Shown here piece after piece: positions 40,265 to 47,117 of a stretch of DNA of 50,604 nucleotides. Position 1 is the first letter of the stretch, and the number at the start of each line of letters is the position of its first letter. The notes beneath the pieces are model-generated. The model was given only the letters and a program-made list of their open reading frames with translations, did no database searches and was not told the DNA's origin. The position numbers and the translations under genes were made by a program. The DNA comes from JBAZMA01 sp041649995 (lineage in GTDB: Bacteria > Omnitrophota > Gorgyraeia > Velamenicoccales > Velamenicoccaceae), in the NCBI GenBank assembly GCA_041649995.1, contig JBAZMA010000013.1, forward strand, positions 1 to 50,604. The letters run 5' to 3'.

Positions 40265-40933
40265 ATGAAAAACAACAGTAGAGAACTATCAATATCGGAA
40301 TTGGTTCAGCAGCTAGAGAATAAAATTCTAGAGCCTGGATCGTTAGACAAAACAGTATTGCAAAAGTGTGCCGTGCTTTTTAAAAACCGAGGGTATTCGA
40401 ATGAAGATATATCGGAGATATTGAAAGTGAGCAGCAGGACAATAGATCGCTATATCGAGAATGTTCGGTCGGAAACGTCTTTAATGGTTGGGATCAATTT
40501 TCAAAAAGAATTGCTGGGAGAAATATTAAATCATCTGAAATTGCGTTATCAGAGATTATTGCGATTATCGTATTCTGATAAGTTGTCAGATTTTGAAAAA
40601 GCGCGAACAGTTTGCTTGTGCCACCAAATTGAAATGGATGGGGTCGCGTTATTAAGCCGGTTAGGTTATTTAAGCAGAGAGCAGGGCCTGGGAAGTATTA
40701 ATCATGCAGAGGAGGAGGCGGAAGAGTCAGACAAGCAATTGCAGGAAATGATTAGAGAACAAGCCGGTAAATTAAGCATGCAACAGAGAAATAGCATTGA
40801 TGAACTTCTTAGAACTATTGAAGTTGAAAGAGAGGCGCGGGTTAGGAAAATGGCGATATCTTTCTTTGAGGAAAATGAAAACCAAGATAGAGGAGTGTCT
40901 CTGTTTTGCAGTGTCACTGTATTGAATAATTAA
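40265..40933 (+). CDS. HTH-containing protein of unknown role
   Basis: 222 residues, ribosome site ATAGGAGG. HTH about 37-68 (CAVLFKNRGYSNEDISEILK, VSSRTIDRYIENVR), similar to phage terminase small subunits and transposase N-termini. The remainder is a long helical region with many Glu/Gln (HAEEEAEESDKQLQEMIREQ). It stands alone at the right end of the island. A regulator is as likely as a terminase remnant. Confidence 0.6.
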   Translation: MKNNSRELSISELVQQLENKILEPGSLDKTVLQKCAVLFKNRGYSNEDISEILKVSSRTIDRYIENVRSETSLMVGINFQKELLGEILNHLKLRYQRLLRLSYSDKLSDFEKARTVCLCHQIEMDGVALLSRLGYLSREQGLGSINHAEEEAEESDKQLQEMIREQAGKLSMQQRNSIDELLRTIEVEREARVRKMAISFFEENENQDRGVSLFCSVTVLNN

Positions 40934-41015
40934 TTACGTAACATATTAATAATAAAAGTGTTATAAAAATATGTGTTTAAAAAACGCGACAAAAACGACA
41001 AATATTAAGATTAAA

Positions 41016-41219
41016 TTATTTGTGATGTTGTAGGGCGTTTGTTACGGTTTTCTTGCTGATATTTAGGCTTAAGCCGATCTCTCTTAGTGACATTCCTAGG
41101 AGAGATAATTCCCTTATCTTTTGAGCGTACTTTTGATATAATGGTGTCCGCTGATTCGGCTGCAATATGATCTTGGTCGTGATCTCTGACTCGGTTCGAA
41201 TTGGTTGCATTCGGGTCCG
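41016..41219 (-). pseudogene. Detached C-terminal tail (67 residues) of the serine recombinase
   Basis: Reads on the minus strand from the attR core: RTRMQPIRTESEITTK..., ending with a helix-turn-helix KIRELSLLGMSLREIGLSLN, ISKKTVTNAL and stop. It has no start of its own in the island; upstream on this strand is the tRNA repeat. When attL and attR are joined as in the excised circle, TGG CGG of the recombinase runs on in the same frame into this segment. So it is not decay but a 3' exon-like part moved away by integration. Confidence 0.85.
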
Positions 41220-41224
41220 CCATT
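41193..41224. other. attR of the island
   Basis: Arm GGTTCGAATTGGT (41193-41205) on the island side, then 10 bases and the shared core TCCGCCATT (41216-41224). Beyond it starts the T-run and hairpin arm that originally followed tRNA-Ser(GCT). Confidence 0.85.
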
Positions 41225-41253
41225 TTTTTGCGTCAGAGCAAAAAAATGGCGGA
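41216..41253. repeat. 16-bp perfect hairpin displaced from tRNA-Ser(GCT)
   Basis: TCCGCCATTTTTTTGC (41216-41231) pairs perfectly with the arm at 41238-41253 around a 6-base loop. The same hairpin follows tRNA-Ser(GGA) at 44671. The first arm includes the tRNA acceptor end in the uninterrupted state. Confidence 0.85.
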
Positions 41254-41403
41254 TGCCGAGAAGGCCGTTGTGAGCCGATAAGGCGAACAGGCCTGAACGG
41301 CGCCGCCACCGTAATGTTTTATCGCCCAGAGCAAAAAAATGGCGGATGCCGAGAAGGCCGTTGTGAGCCGATAAGGCGAACAGGCCTGAACGGCGCCGCC
41401 ACC
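41234..41403. repeat. tRNA-Ser-associated tandem repeat, two units (about 93 bp)
   Basis: Units start with CAGAGCAAAAAAATGGCGG at 41234 and 41327. Each unit has an outer pairing TGGCGG/CCGCCA and an inner GCCGTT/AACGGC, so each would fold into a long hairpin. On the minus strand they read as open frame (FRPVRLIGSQRPSRHPPFF), which I regard as accidental. Three more copies lie at 44689. Confidence 0.85.
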
Positions 41404-41712
41404 TTAATGTTTTTTCGGATAACGAAAAATTTGGCGGATACTAAAGCGACCGTGGCGAGGCGAGTGCGCAGTAAAGCGGAGCCTCCCGGGACGGGATAAG
41501 CCGAGCAGGAAGCGAAGTATCTTAACCTAATCTTCGGCCAAAGCGAAAAATGGCGGGGCGAATCCGCCGCTTATCAGGAATCGGGATTCGAAGCTAACCC
41601 GAGCGCCGCTAGCGAAAAGATATCCGGCGATGCCGACCCAGAGTTCAAGCGGCCTTGTTTCTTCTTTGAAAAATTTGCTGGGGGATGGTTTTTGTAACGT
41701 GAGAGCAAAAGG
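41404..41712. repeat. Degenerate end of the repeat block
   Basis: No gene in these 309 bases. 41546-41620 is similar to the end of the other array (44960-45040): both contain CGAAAAATGGCG, CGAATCCGCC, GGGATTCGAAG and ACCGAGCGCCGCT-like strings. The whole block behind the two serine tRNAs therefore seems duplicated and diverged. Confidence 0.6.
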
Positions 41713-41976
41713 ATGGAACTCCTGATTTTTAAACTGCTTTTGATCGTCTTTTCCGCTTTCGCTACGGTGATGAGCCTTGTTTTTATGCTTTCGCCGAAGC
41801 TTTTTTCGCGGATCGAAGAGGCGCTGGGCATGGAATTCGGTGCTTCCGCTTATGTGACGATCTTAGAGGGCAGGATCAATTTTTTGAACGATTGGGTTTA
41901 CAGGAACCACATTTTGTTCGGTCCTTTGCTGGCGGTCCTGGCCGCCTGGAATACAAGAAATGCCGTTTTTTTCTGA
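41713..41976 (+). CDS. Small integral membrane protein
   Basis: 87 residues with two hydrophobic segments (LLIFKLLLIVFSAFATVMSLVF near the start and ILFGPLLAVLAAW near the end). Ribosome site AAAGG. I do not recognise the family; the size and layout resemble the partial protein at 50452. Ends in front of a strong bidirectional terminator. Confidence 0.65.
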   Translation: MELLIFKLLLIVFSAFATVMSLVFMLSPKLFSRIEEALGMEFGASAYVTILEGRINFLNDWVYRNHILFGPLLAVLAAWNTRNAVFF

Positions 41977-42019
41977 TCCGTAACCGGATTTTTTGTGTTG
42001 GGACGGGAGAAAAATAGGA

Positions 42020-42047
42020 AAGCCGCGGTTTTTGACCGCGGCTTTTT
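42020..42047. terminator. Bidirectional Rho-independent terminator
   Basis: AAGCCGCGGT and ACCGCGGCTT pair around TTTTG, followed by TTT; the A-run on the left serves the minus strand. It lies between convergent genes at 41713 and 42101. Confidence 0.9.
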
Positions 42048-42100
42048 GTCTTTTTACCGGATGCTTTTTAAGGCGATGAGAAAATTTCGAAGAAAGGAAT

Positions 42101-43105
42101 TTACCGCGAGCGGCTTTGTTTATCGACTTCAGAATAAACAATGCGGGAAATATTCTGAATGACCTTGCGCAGGGCTTCCACATCAGCCCCTCTCGTCAGA
42201 ATGCAGAGAAGGTAGGGATGCTTAGGGTAATAAATGATCCCGCAGTCATGCAGCTGCCAGGTCCATCTTTCGTAACGTTCTCCGAATTTATGGGCGACCT
42301 TTGTTCCCTCGGGGACCGAGGTGACCAGCCCATACGGGAATTGCGATTTGCTCAGGATTTTCAGGGCTTTTTCCGACATTTCAGGACTCAGATAGGAGGC
42401 GTTGTAAAGGATCCTGAACAGGGAGGCGTAGGAGCGCACGGAGATCGCCTGTTCCGGCTCGTTGTATTCCCAGACGTCCATGCCCAGGGATTTCTGCACG
42501 GAATTGAAACTCCCCGGGTCGTAGGCAACCAGCATTTCCTTGGCTTCGTTGTCGGAATATTTGATCATCCTGCCGATCAAATCCTTGATGGTGTAGGATT
42601 CACCGGGCGTAAGGACCTCCGAGGGTTCGAAATGCTGCTCCATGCCGGACATTTTTCTTTCATAGGTCAGTGTTTTTTTCAAAAGGCCCGGGTCGGATTC
42701 GGCTTTTTTGAAGTAGGCCATCATAATCGGCACCTTGAGCAAACTGGCAGGCAGGAATTTCAGGTTTTCATTGATGCCGAACCATGGCCCGTTGTTCAGG
42801 TCGCGGAAGTAGACGCCCACTTCAATGGCCTGTTTGCTCTGAACAGCCGCCTGGACAGCCTCTGCGATCTTGTTTTTGAAAGGGATGAGCTCCTGAGGCA
42901 TCTCTCCGGGCTCGCATTCAAGGAGAGGGTTGATGAATTCATATCCGCCTTCGCGCACTTCCTGGAATGCCGGCTTTTTGAATATCCTCTCGGTTAAAAA
43001 TTTAAGTCCCCAGGCCCCGGAAAAGAATCCAAGCAGAAAGGGCAGGGCCAAAGCGAGCCAAAACAGTTTTGTTCTGTGACCGGGTGCGGTTGTGGGATGT
43101 GTCAT
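42101..43105 (-). CDS. Membrane-anchored serine hydrolase, class A beta-lactamase fold
   Basis: 334 residues. N-terminal anchor 14-34 (FWLALALPFLLGFFSGAWG). Catalytic S-x-x-K in PASLLKVPIMM, Y-S-D-N in MIKYSDNEAKEML, and KFG in place of KTG (VAHKFGER). This is the beta-lactamase/penicillin-binding fold; the altered third motif and the missing omega-loop Glu pattern make true beta-lactamase activity doubtful. A periplasmic peptidoglycan-linked role is more likely. Confidence 0.75.
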   Translation of the reverse strand: MTHPTTAPGHRTKLFWLALALPFLLGFFSGAWGLKFLTERIFKKPAFQEVREGGYEFINPLLECEPGEMPQELIPFKNKIAEAVQAAVQSKQAIEVGVYFRDLNNGPWFGINENLKFLPASLLKVPIMMAYFKKAESDPGLLKKTLTYERKMSGMEQHFEPSEVLTPGESYTIKDLIGRMIKYSDNEAKEMLVAYDPGSFNSVQKSLGMDVWEYNEPEQAISVRSYASLFRILYNASYLSPEMSEKALKILSKSQFPYGLVTSVPEGTKVAHKFGERYERWTWQLHDCGIIYYPKHPYLLCILTRGADVEALRKVIQNISRIVYSEVDKQSRSR

Positions 43106-43320
43106 AGTTGTTAAATTTACCCTATTTTCCCTTCAAGTTCAAGTAGAATAATAAGGTAAATTACACTTGTCAGAAACGCTTGAGAATATTAAAATAAAGA
43201 CCTTGCTGAAAGGAAAAACAGGGTTTTTTACGATGGTATCGGCGACCGCCGTTAACGATAAGATTTGCGCCCATGGGTTCGACAGAGCTCACCATTGGCG
43301 AAAAAAGAATGTTAGATATT

Positions 43321-43394
43321 GCGCCCATAGCTCAACTGGATAGAGCACTAGCCTACGGAGCTGGGTGTTAGAGGTTCGAATCCTCTTGGGCGCA
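43321..43394 (+). tRNA. tRNA-Arg(ACG), CCA not encoded
   Basis: Acceptor GCGCCCA (43321-43327) with TGGGCGC (43387-43393), discriminator A. Anticodon loop CTACGGA gives ACG. T-loop GGTTCGAATC. The following bases are CTG, so CCA must be added after transcription, unlike the two serine tRNAs here. The anticodon A is the substrate of TadA, encoded 127 bases downstream. Confidence 0.96.
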
Positions 43395-43500
43395 CTGATT
43401 TTGAAACACCAAGAGCCATGAGAGGTTAATTCGGCCAGGCAACTTATGTTCGCTGGCCTCCATAAGTTGCGGCCCTCATTAAGAATCCTCTTGGGCGCAC
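43378..43500. repeat. 18-bp duplication of the tRNA-Arg 3' end flanking a palindromic insert
   Basis: GAATCCTCTTGGGCGCAC occurs at 43378-43395 (inside the tRNA) and 43483-43500. The 87 bases between contain a 10-bp perfect hairpin GCAACTTATG/CATAAGTTGC and GGCCAG/CTGGCC. It looks like a small element at the tRNA end or an old recombination scar. Confidence 0.75.
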
Positions 43501-43521
43501 AAATTTTTCTGATTCAATCGT

Positions 43522-43983
43522 ATGTTTTCCGACGAACATTTCATGCAGCAGGCATTAAAGGAGGCCCAGAAGGCTTCCGGGTCGCAGGACGTGCCTATCG
43601 GCGCGGTCATTGTCCATAAAAATCACATCATCGGCAGGGGATATAATCAGGTTGAGCTTCTCAAAGACCCTACCGCGCACGCCGAGATGATCGCGATTAC
43701 CCAGGCCTCCAGCGAGCTGGGTTTGAAATGGTTAAGCGGCTGTGTGCTGTATGTGACAATTGAGCCCTGCAGTATGTGCGCCGGCGCCCTTGTCCTTTCG
43801 CGCGTCAAGCGTGTTGTTTTCGGGGCTTACGACCCGAAAGCGGGGGCAGGCGGTTCGGTTTTCGATATCCTGAATAACAGGAAGCTGAATCACAGGATTG
43901 AAGTGACCCCGGGGATTTTATCGCGGGATTGCGCGTCTTTGATCCAGGATTTCTTCAGGAGACAGAGAGCGAAGGACAATTGA
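43522..43983 (+). CDS. tadA: tRNA-specific adenosine deaminase
   Basis: 153 residues. Zinc site HAEM (about 52-55) and the PCSMC motif in IEPCSMCAGALVLSRVKRVVFG. VPIGAVIVHKNHIIGRGYNQ is typical. It converts A34 to inosine in tRNA-Arg(ACG), whose gene is directly upstream. No strong ribosome site is seen. The stop is followed by a terminator at 43988. Confidence 0.92.
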   Translation: MFSDEHFMQQALKEAQKASGSQDVPIGAVIVHKNHIIGRGYNQVELLKDPTAHAEMIAITQASSELGLKWLSGCVLYVTIEPCSMCAGALVLSRVKRVVFGAYDPKAGAGGSVFDILNNRKLNHRIEVTPGILSRDCASLIQDFFRRQRAKDN

Positions 43984-43987
43984 TTTT

Positions 43988-44019
43988 AGACACGTCAGCG
44001 CTTGCTTTAGTGTCTTTTT
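43988..44019 (+). terminator. Terminator after tadA
   Basis: GACAC (43989-43993) pairs with GTGTC (44010-44014), then TTTTT. The loop GTCAGCGCTTGCTTTA is shared with the palindromic element that follows, so the terminator seems to be made from a piece of that repeat. Confidence 0.6.
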
Positions 44020-44033
44020 GATGGAGAATTTTC

Positions 44034-44141
44034 GGCCACTACGCAAGCTACGACCCTTGTCGGGTCGCTTCATCCCCCTGCTGAGGGGACGCCGCCTTTT
44101 GGGCGTCAGCGCTTGCTTTAGTGTCCTCAAAATTTTCCTTG
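44034..44141. repeat. Nested palindromic element, copy 2, with 37-base two-hairpin insert
   Basis: Same element as 26616-26672. After GGGTCGCTTCA it has 37 additional bases (44073-44109) forming two adjacent hairpins, TCCCC/GGGGA and ACGCC/GGCGT, before CGCTTGCTTTAGTGTCC resumes. The shared sequence continues into CTCAAAATTTTCCTTG. No gene in 43984-44345. Confidence 0.7.
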
Positions 44142-44197
44142 TTTTGCAGTGAAGAAGATCCTTCGTCCTTCAAAGCGCATTAAGGAGGACTCAGGAT

Positions 44198-44308
44198 CCA
44201 AAATTCACTGCGTGAATTTTGGAGAGGTTCGGGAGCGGTTTAACCGGCACGCCTGCCCGCTCCGATTTCATCGGAGCGAAGTCTCGCCTGCTCGAAAAAT
44301 GAGCAGGC
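44198..44308. repeat. tRNA-Ser(GGA) 5' fragment between hairpins
   Basis: An 11-bp hairpin CCAAAATTCAC/GTGAATTTTGG (44198-44222) runs into 44221-44255, which is identical to the first 35 bases of tRNA-Ser(GGA) at 44590. The match then breaks off at two adjacent 8-bp hairpins: CGCTCCGA/TCGGAGCG (44258-44278) and GCCTGCTC/GAGCAGGC (44286-44308). After them GAGAGAGCG may be a degenerate continuation of the tRNA. Confidence 0.7.
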
Positions 44309-44345
44309 GGAGAGAGCGTCTCGTCTCGGATTTGCGGACATTTTT

Positions 44346-44589
44346 ATGGCATGGAAAGTTTATATTTTATTGAGTAAGCAATTGCAAAGGACATATACGG
44401 GATGCGCAAGCGATGTTTCCGCCAGATTAAAGCGGCATAATTCTGGAAGGGTGAATGCTACAAGGCGGGGAATTCCCTGGGAATTGATTTACGAAGAACC
44501 GGCGGAAGATTATAAACAGGCAAGAAAAAGGGAAGACTATTTTAAGAGTGGCGCCGGCCGAAGAAAAATTTCAGGAATTTTAGACTTTT

Positions 44590-44612
<23 letters not shown>
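44346..44612 (+). CDS. GIY-YIG endonuclease-like protein
   Basis: 88 residues. MAWKVYILLSKQLQRTYTGC is the GIY-YIG start (VYILL...YTG), then SARLKRHNSGRVNATRRG, WELIYEE and the catalytic Glu region ARKREDYFKS. Small stand-alone members (UPF0213) are common next to RNA genes. Its last 8 codons lie in the tRNA-Ser(GGA) gene (44590-44612), and a 35-base copy of the tRNA start lies in front of it, so tRNA sequence brackets the gene. Function unknown. Confidence 0.85.
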
Positions 44613-44688
<76 letters not shown>

Positions 44689-44708
<20 letters not shown>

Positions 44709-44963
44709 TGTCGAGAAGGCCGTTGTGAGCCGATAAGGCGAACAGGCCTGAACGGCGCCGCCACCGCAATGTTTTTCGGCCAGAGCAAAAAAAATGGCGG
44801 ATGTCGAGAAGGCCGTTGTGAGCCGATAAGGCGAACAGGCCTGAACGGCGCCGCCACCGTAATTTTTCGGTCAGAGCAAAAAAATGGCGGATGTCGAGAA
44901 GGCCGTTGTGAGCCGATAAGGCGAACAGGCCTGAACGGCGCCGCCACCGCAATGTTTTTCGGC
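44689..44963. repeat. tRNA-Ser-associated tandem repeat, three units (91-92 bp)
   Basis: Units start CAGAGCAAAAAAATGGCGG (with one to two A more or less) at 44689, 44781 and 44872; a fourth start at 44964 goes over into the degenerate end (44964-45092). Nearly identical to the two units at 41234, differing by ATGTCGAG against ATGCCGAG. Each unit can fold into a long hairpin (TGGCGG/CCGCCA, GCCGTT/AACGGC). No gene in 44678-45092. Confidence 0.88.
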
Positions 44964-45092
44964 CAGAGCGAAAAATGGCGAGACGAATCCGCCCATGGGA
45001 TTCGAAGTCAAACCGAGCGCCGCTGGTTCAAACACCGAAAAATAGCATACCTGTCCGTTTTCTCCCTTCACCCACTATTCCCTGGCAGCCTC

Positions 45093-45632
45093 ATGAAGCA
45101 TAAGCTGTTATCAATCGCGAAGAAGAGCGATATTCCAAAAAAATATCGGGGCAATCCTTTCGGGGCTTTGCTGGAATATCACAACCTGAAACGGGATTTT
45201 AAGACTTACTCGCGGGCGAGGCTTCTTATCGCGATGTGCATGGACAACCGCAAGCATCTGCGCATCCCGGATAATTTTGCCTATATCATACGCTCCGGCG
45301 GGGCCAATTTGCGGTATAGTGAATTCAAGGTTTCCTATGCTATCGCCGTGGGAGAGGTCGGGCATATCGCTTTGATCGCCCACAATCATTGCGGCATGGT
45401 TAATCTCATTGCCAGGAAGGAAAAATTCGTCACGGGCCTGGTTCGAAGAGCCGGCTGGAACAGGAAGTCGGCTGAGGAACATTTTATGAATCTGGCCCTT
45501 CTGCATGAAATAGACAATGAGATTGATTTTATTGTCAGCGAGGCCGATAGGTTGAATAAGAGATATCCCAGGGTCAAAGTGGCCCCTTTTTATTACAGGC
45601 TTGAAGATAACCGGCTGTATTGTATTCTCTAA
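45093..45632 (+). CDS. Beta-carbonic anhydrase-like protein
   Basis: 179 residues from the ATG at 45093; upstream in-frame sequence is repeat and not coding. Zinc ligand motifs of beta-class carbonic anhydrases: MCMDNRKHLRIP (Cys, Asp-x-Arg dyad) and LIAHNHCGMVNL (His-x2-Cys). FAYIIRSGGANLR and YAIAVGEVGHIALIAHN are family-like. It would interconvert CO2 and bicarbonate; atypical members exist with other roles. Confidence 0.8.
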   Translation: MKHKLLSIAKKSDIPKKYRGNPFGALLEYHNLKRDFKTYSRARLLIAMCMDNRKHLRIPDNFAYIIRSGGANLRYSEFKVSYAIAVGEVGHIALIAHNHCGMVNLIARKEKFVTGLVRRAGWNRKSAEEHFMNLALLHEIDNEIDFIVSEADRLNKRYPRVKVAPFYYRLEDNRLYCIL

Positions 45633-45803
45633 CGCTGGATGAGCAGTTTTTGCGTATTTCCCCTCCTTTAGAACAGCGATATTCTCCCTTTAGCGTCTTG
45701 TCAAATCAAAAACATGCCCATATTCCATTGACATTGAAAGTATTGTATTTATAATTACTTGTAGTAGCAAGGGTTATGGGAAATGCTCTTGAAAGGCGTT
45801 CTC

Positions 45804-47087
45804 ATGAAAGAAAACAAGAGAAATAAGAGAAAACTCCTCAAAGAAATCGGTTCCTTGCGCAAGGAAATCCTGGGGCTTGAAAAATTGAAAGCCAATCTCA
45901 GATATTGCGAGGAGGAACTGAAGAAATACCCTGATGATTTTGAGGAGCAGATGGCGACCCGCACGACGGCCGAAAGGATGATCAATAAGCAGCTTCGCCA
46001 TGAGATCCTTCAGCGAAAACTTTTGGAGCGCGCCTTGCAGGTCACGGCCACGCGTTACCAGCGGCTTTTTGAAACAACGAAAGAAGGGGTGTTGATCCTT
46101 GATGGAGATTCGGGGCAAATCGTCGATGTCAACCCCGCCTTGATCGAAAGGCTGGGTTATACTCACGAGGAATTCCTGAAAAAAAAGATATGGGATATAG
46201 GTGTTTTTAAGGATATTGAAGCGAGCAAGGCCGTCTTTCTGGAACTGCAGACAAAAAAATATGTCCGTTATGAAAACCAGCCTTTAGTGACAAAGGCCGG
46301 ACAGCTTTTAGAAGTCGAATTTATCAGCAATAACTATCGCATTCGGGATAAGAAGCTTATCCAATGCAACATCCGCGATATCAGCGAGCGCAGGCGCATG
46401 GATGAGCTCAAAGACGGGATTGTCAGGACCGTCGCCCATGAGCTTAGAAGCCCGCTTGCGATCGTCAAGGAAGGCATCAGCGTTATTCTGGAGAATCTGG
46501 CCGGGGATCTCACCGAGAAGCAAGGGGAAATATTGACCCTTGTCGATAATACGATTGACAGGCTCGTCAGGGTGACAAACAATCTGCTGGATGTTTCCAG
46601 GTTGGAAACCGGAGGCATTGAACTTAAAAAAGAGTTTGTCGATATCGCGGATCTGATCAAAGACGCGGTCGTATTGTTTGGCGCCAAGGCGGGGAAAAAG
46701 GGGCTGGCGTTAAAGGTCAGGGTACCGGAAGAAGAACAGCTCATCTACGTCGATAAAGATAAGCTGTTCCAAGTCCTCACAAACCTTCTTGGAAATGCCG
46801 TCAAATTCACGGAAAAGGGATCCGTTGAGATCGCGGCCGAGGAAAAAAAGGATTGTTTGGAAATTTCCATCATGGACACGGGCCGGGGGATCAATAAAGA
46901 CGACCTGCCCCTGTTGTTTACCAAGTTCAAGCAGTTCGGGGTCATCCTGAACGGGTTTGAAAAAGGTTCCGGGCTCGGCCTCGCTATTTCCAAGGACATT
47001 ATCGAATTGCACAAGGGCCGGATGCGGGTGGAAAGCGAGATGGGGAAAGGGAGCAGGTTTGTTTTCACCTTGCCTAAGGCCCCCTGA
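45804..47087 (+). CDS. Orphan PAS-domain sensor histidine kinase
   Basis: 427 residues from the ATG with GAAAGGCG upstream; an ATG 21 bases earlier is also possible. No membrane segment, so it is cytoplasmic. Coiled coil 1-85, PAS 90-205 (RLFETTKEGVLILDGDSGQI), HisKA with H-box RTVAHELRSPLAIVKEG, and HATPase with NLLGNAVKFTEKG, DTGRGINKDD, GSGLGLAIS. No response regulator gene is adjacent. The signal is unknown. Confidence 0.9.
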   Translation: MKENKRNKRKLLKEIGSLRKEILGLEKLKANLRYCEEELKKYPDDFEEQMATRTTAERMINKQLRHEILQRKLLERALQVTATRYQRLFETTKEGVLILDGDSGQIVDVNPALIERLGYTHEEFLKKKIWDIGVFKDIEASKAVFLELQTKKYVRYENQPLVTKAGQLLEVEFISNNYRIRDKKLIQCNIRDISERRRMDELKDGIVRTVAHELRSPLAIVKEGISVILENLAGDLTEKQGEILTLVDNTIDRLVRVTNNLLDVSRLETGGIELKKEFVDIADLIKDAVVLFGAKAGKKGLALKVRVPEEEQLIYVDKDKLFQVLTNLLGNAVKFTEKGSVEIAAEEKKDCLEISIMDTGRGINKDDLPLLFTKFKQFGVILNGFEKGSGLGLAISKDIIELHKGRMRVESEMGKGSRFVFTLPKAP

Positions 47088-47117
47088 TAGCCGCCGCAGA
47101 GAGAGCGAAGACTTTTT

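Larger units (their letters stand above)
26787..41216. mobile_element. 14,430-bp integrative defence island at tRNA-Ser(GCT)
   Basis: Limits are set by the 9-base core TCCGCCATT at both ends. Joining the outer flanks restores tRNA-Ser followed by the same T-run and hairpin that follow the other serine tRNA at 44671, which is strong internal evidence for the empty site. Base composition inside is clearly more AT-rich, especially 28.7-32.3 kb. Cargo: recombinase, regulators, a methyltransferase-nuclease/deoxyribosyltransferase/MfnB-like cassette, DUF2779 protein, CBASS, lipoprotein and HTH proteins. No conjugation or phage structural genes are seen. Confidence 0.9.

Noticed and set aside
42101..43105. 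Antibiotic-resistance beta-lactamase
   Set aside because: The fold and S-x-x-K/SDN motifs are there, but the third motif is KFG and the protein has a membrane anchor. No evidence for beta-lactam hydrolysis.
44769..45092. N-terminal extension of the carbonic anhydrase-like protein
   Set aside because: The extension consists of repeat translation; homologous sequence begins at the ATG at 45093.
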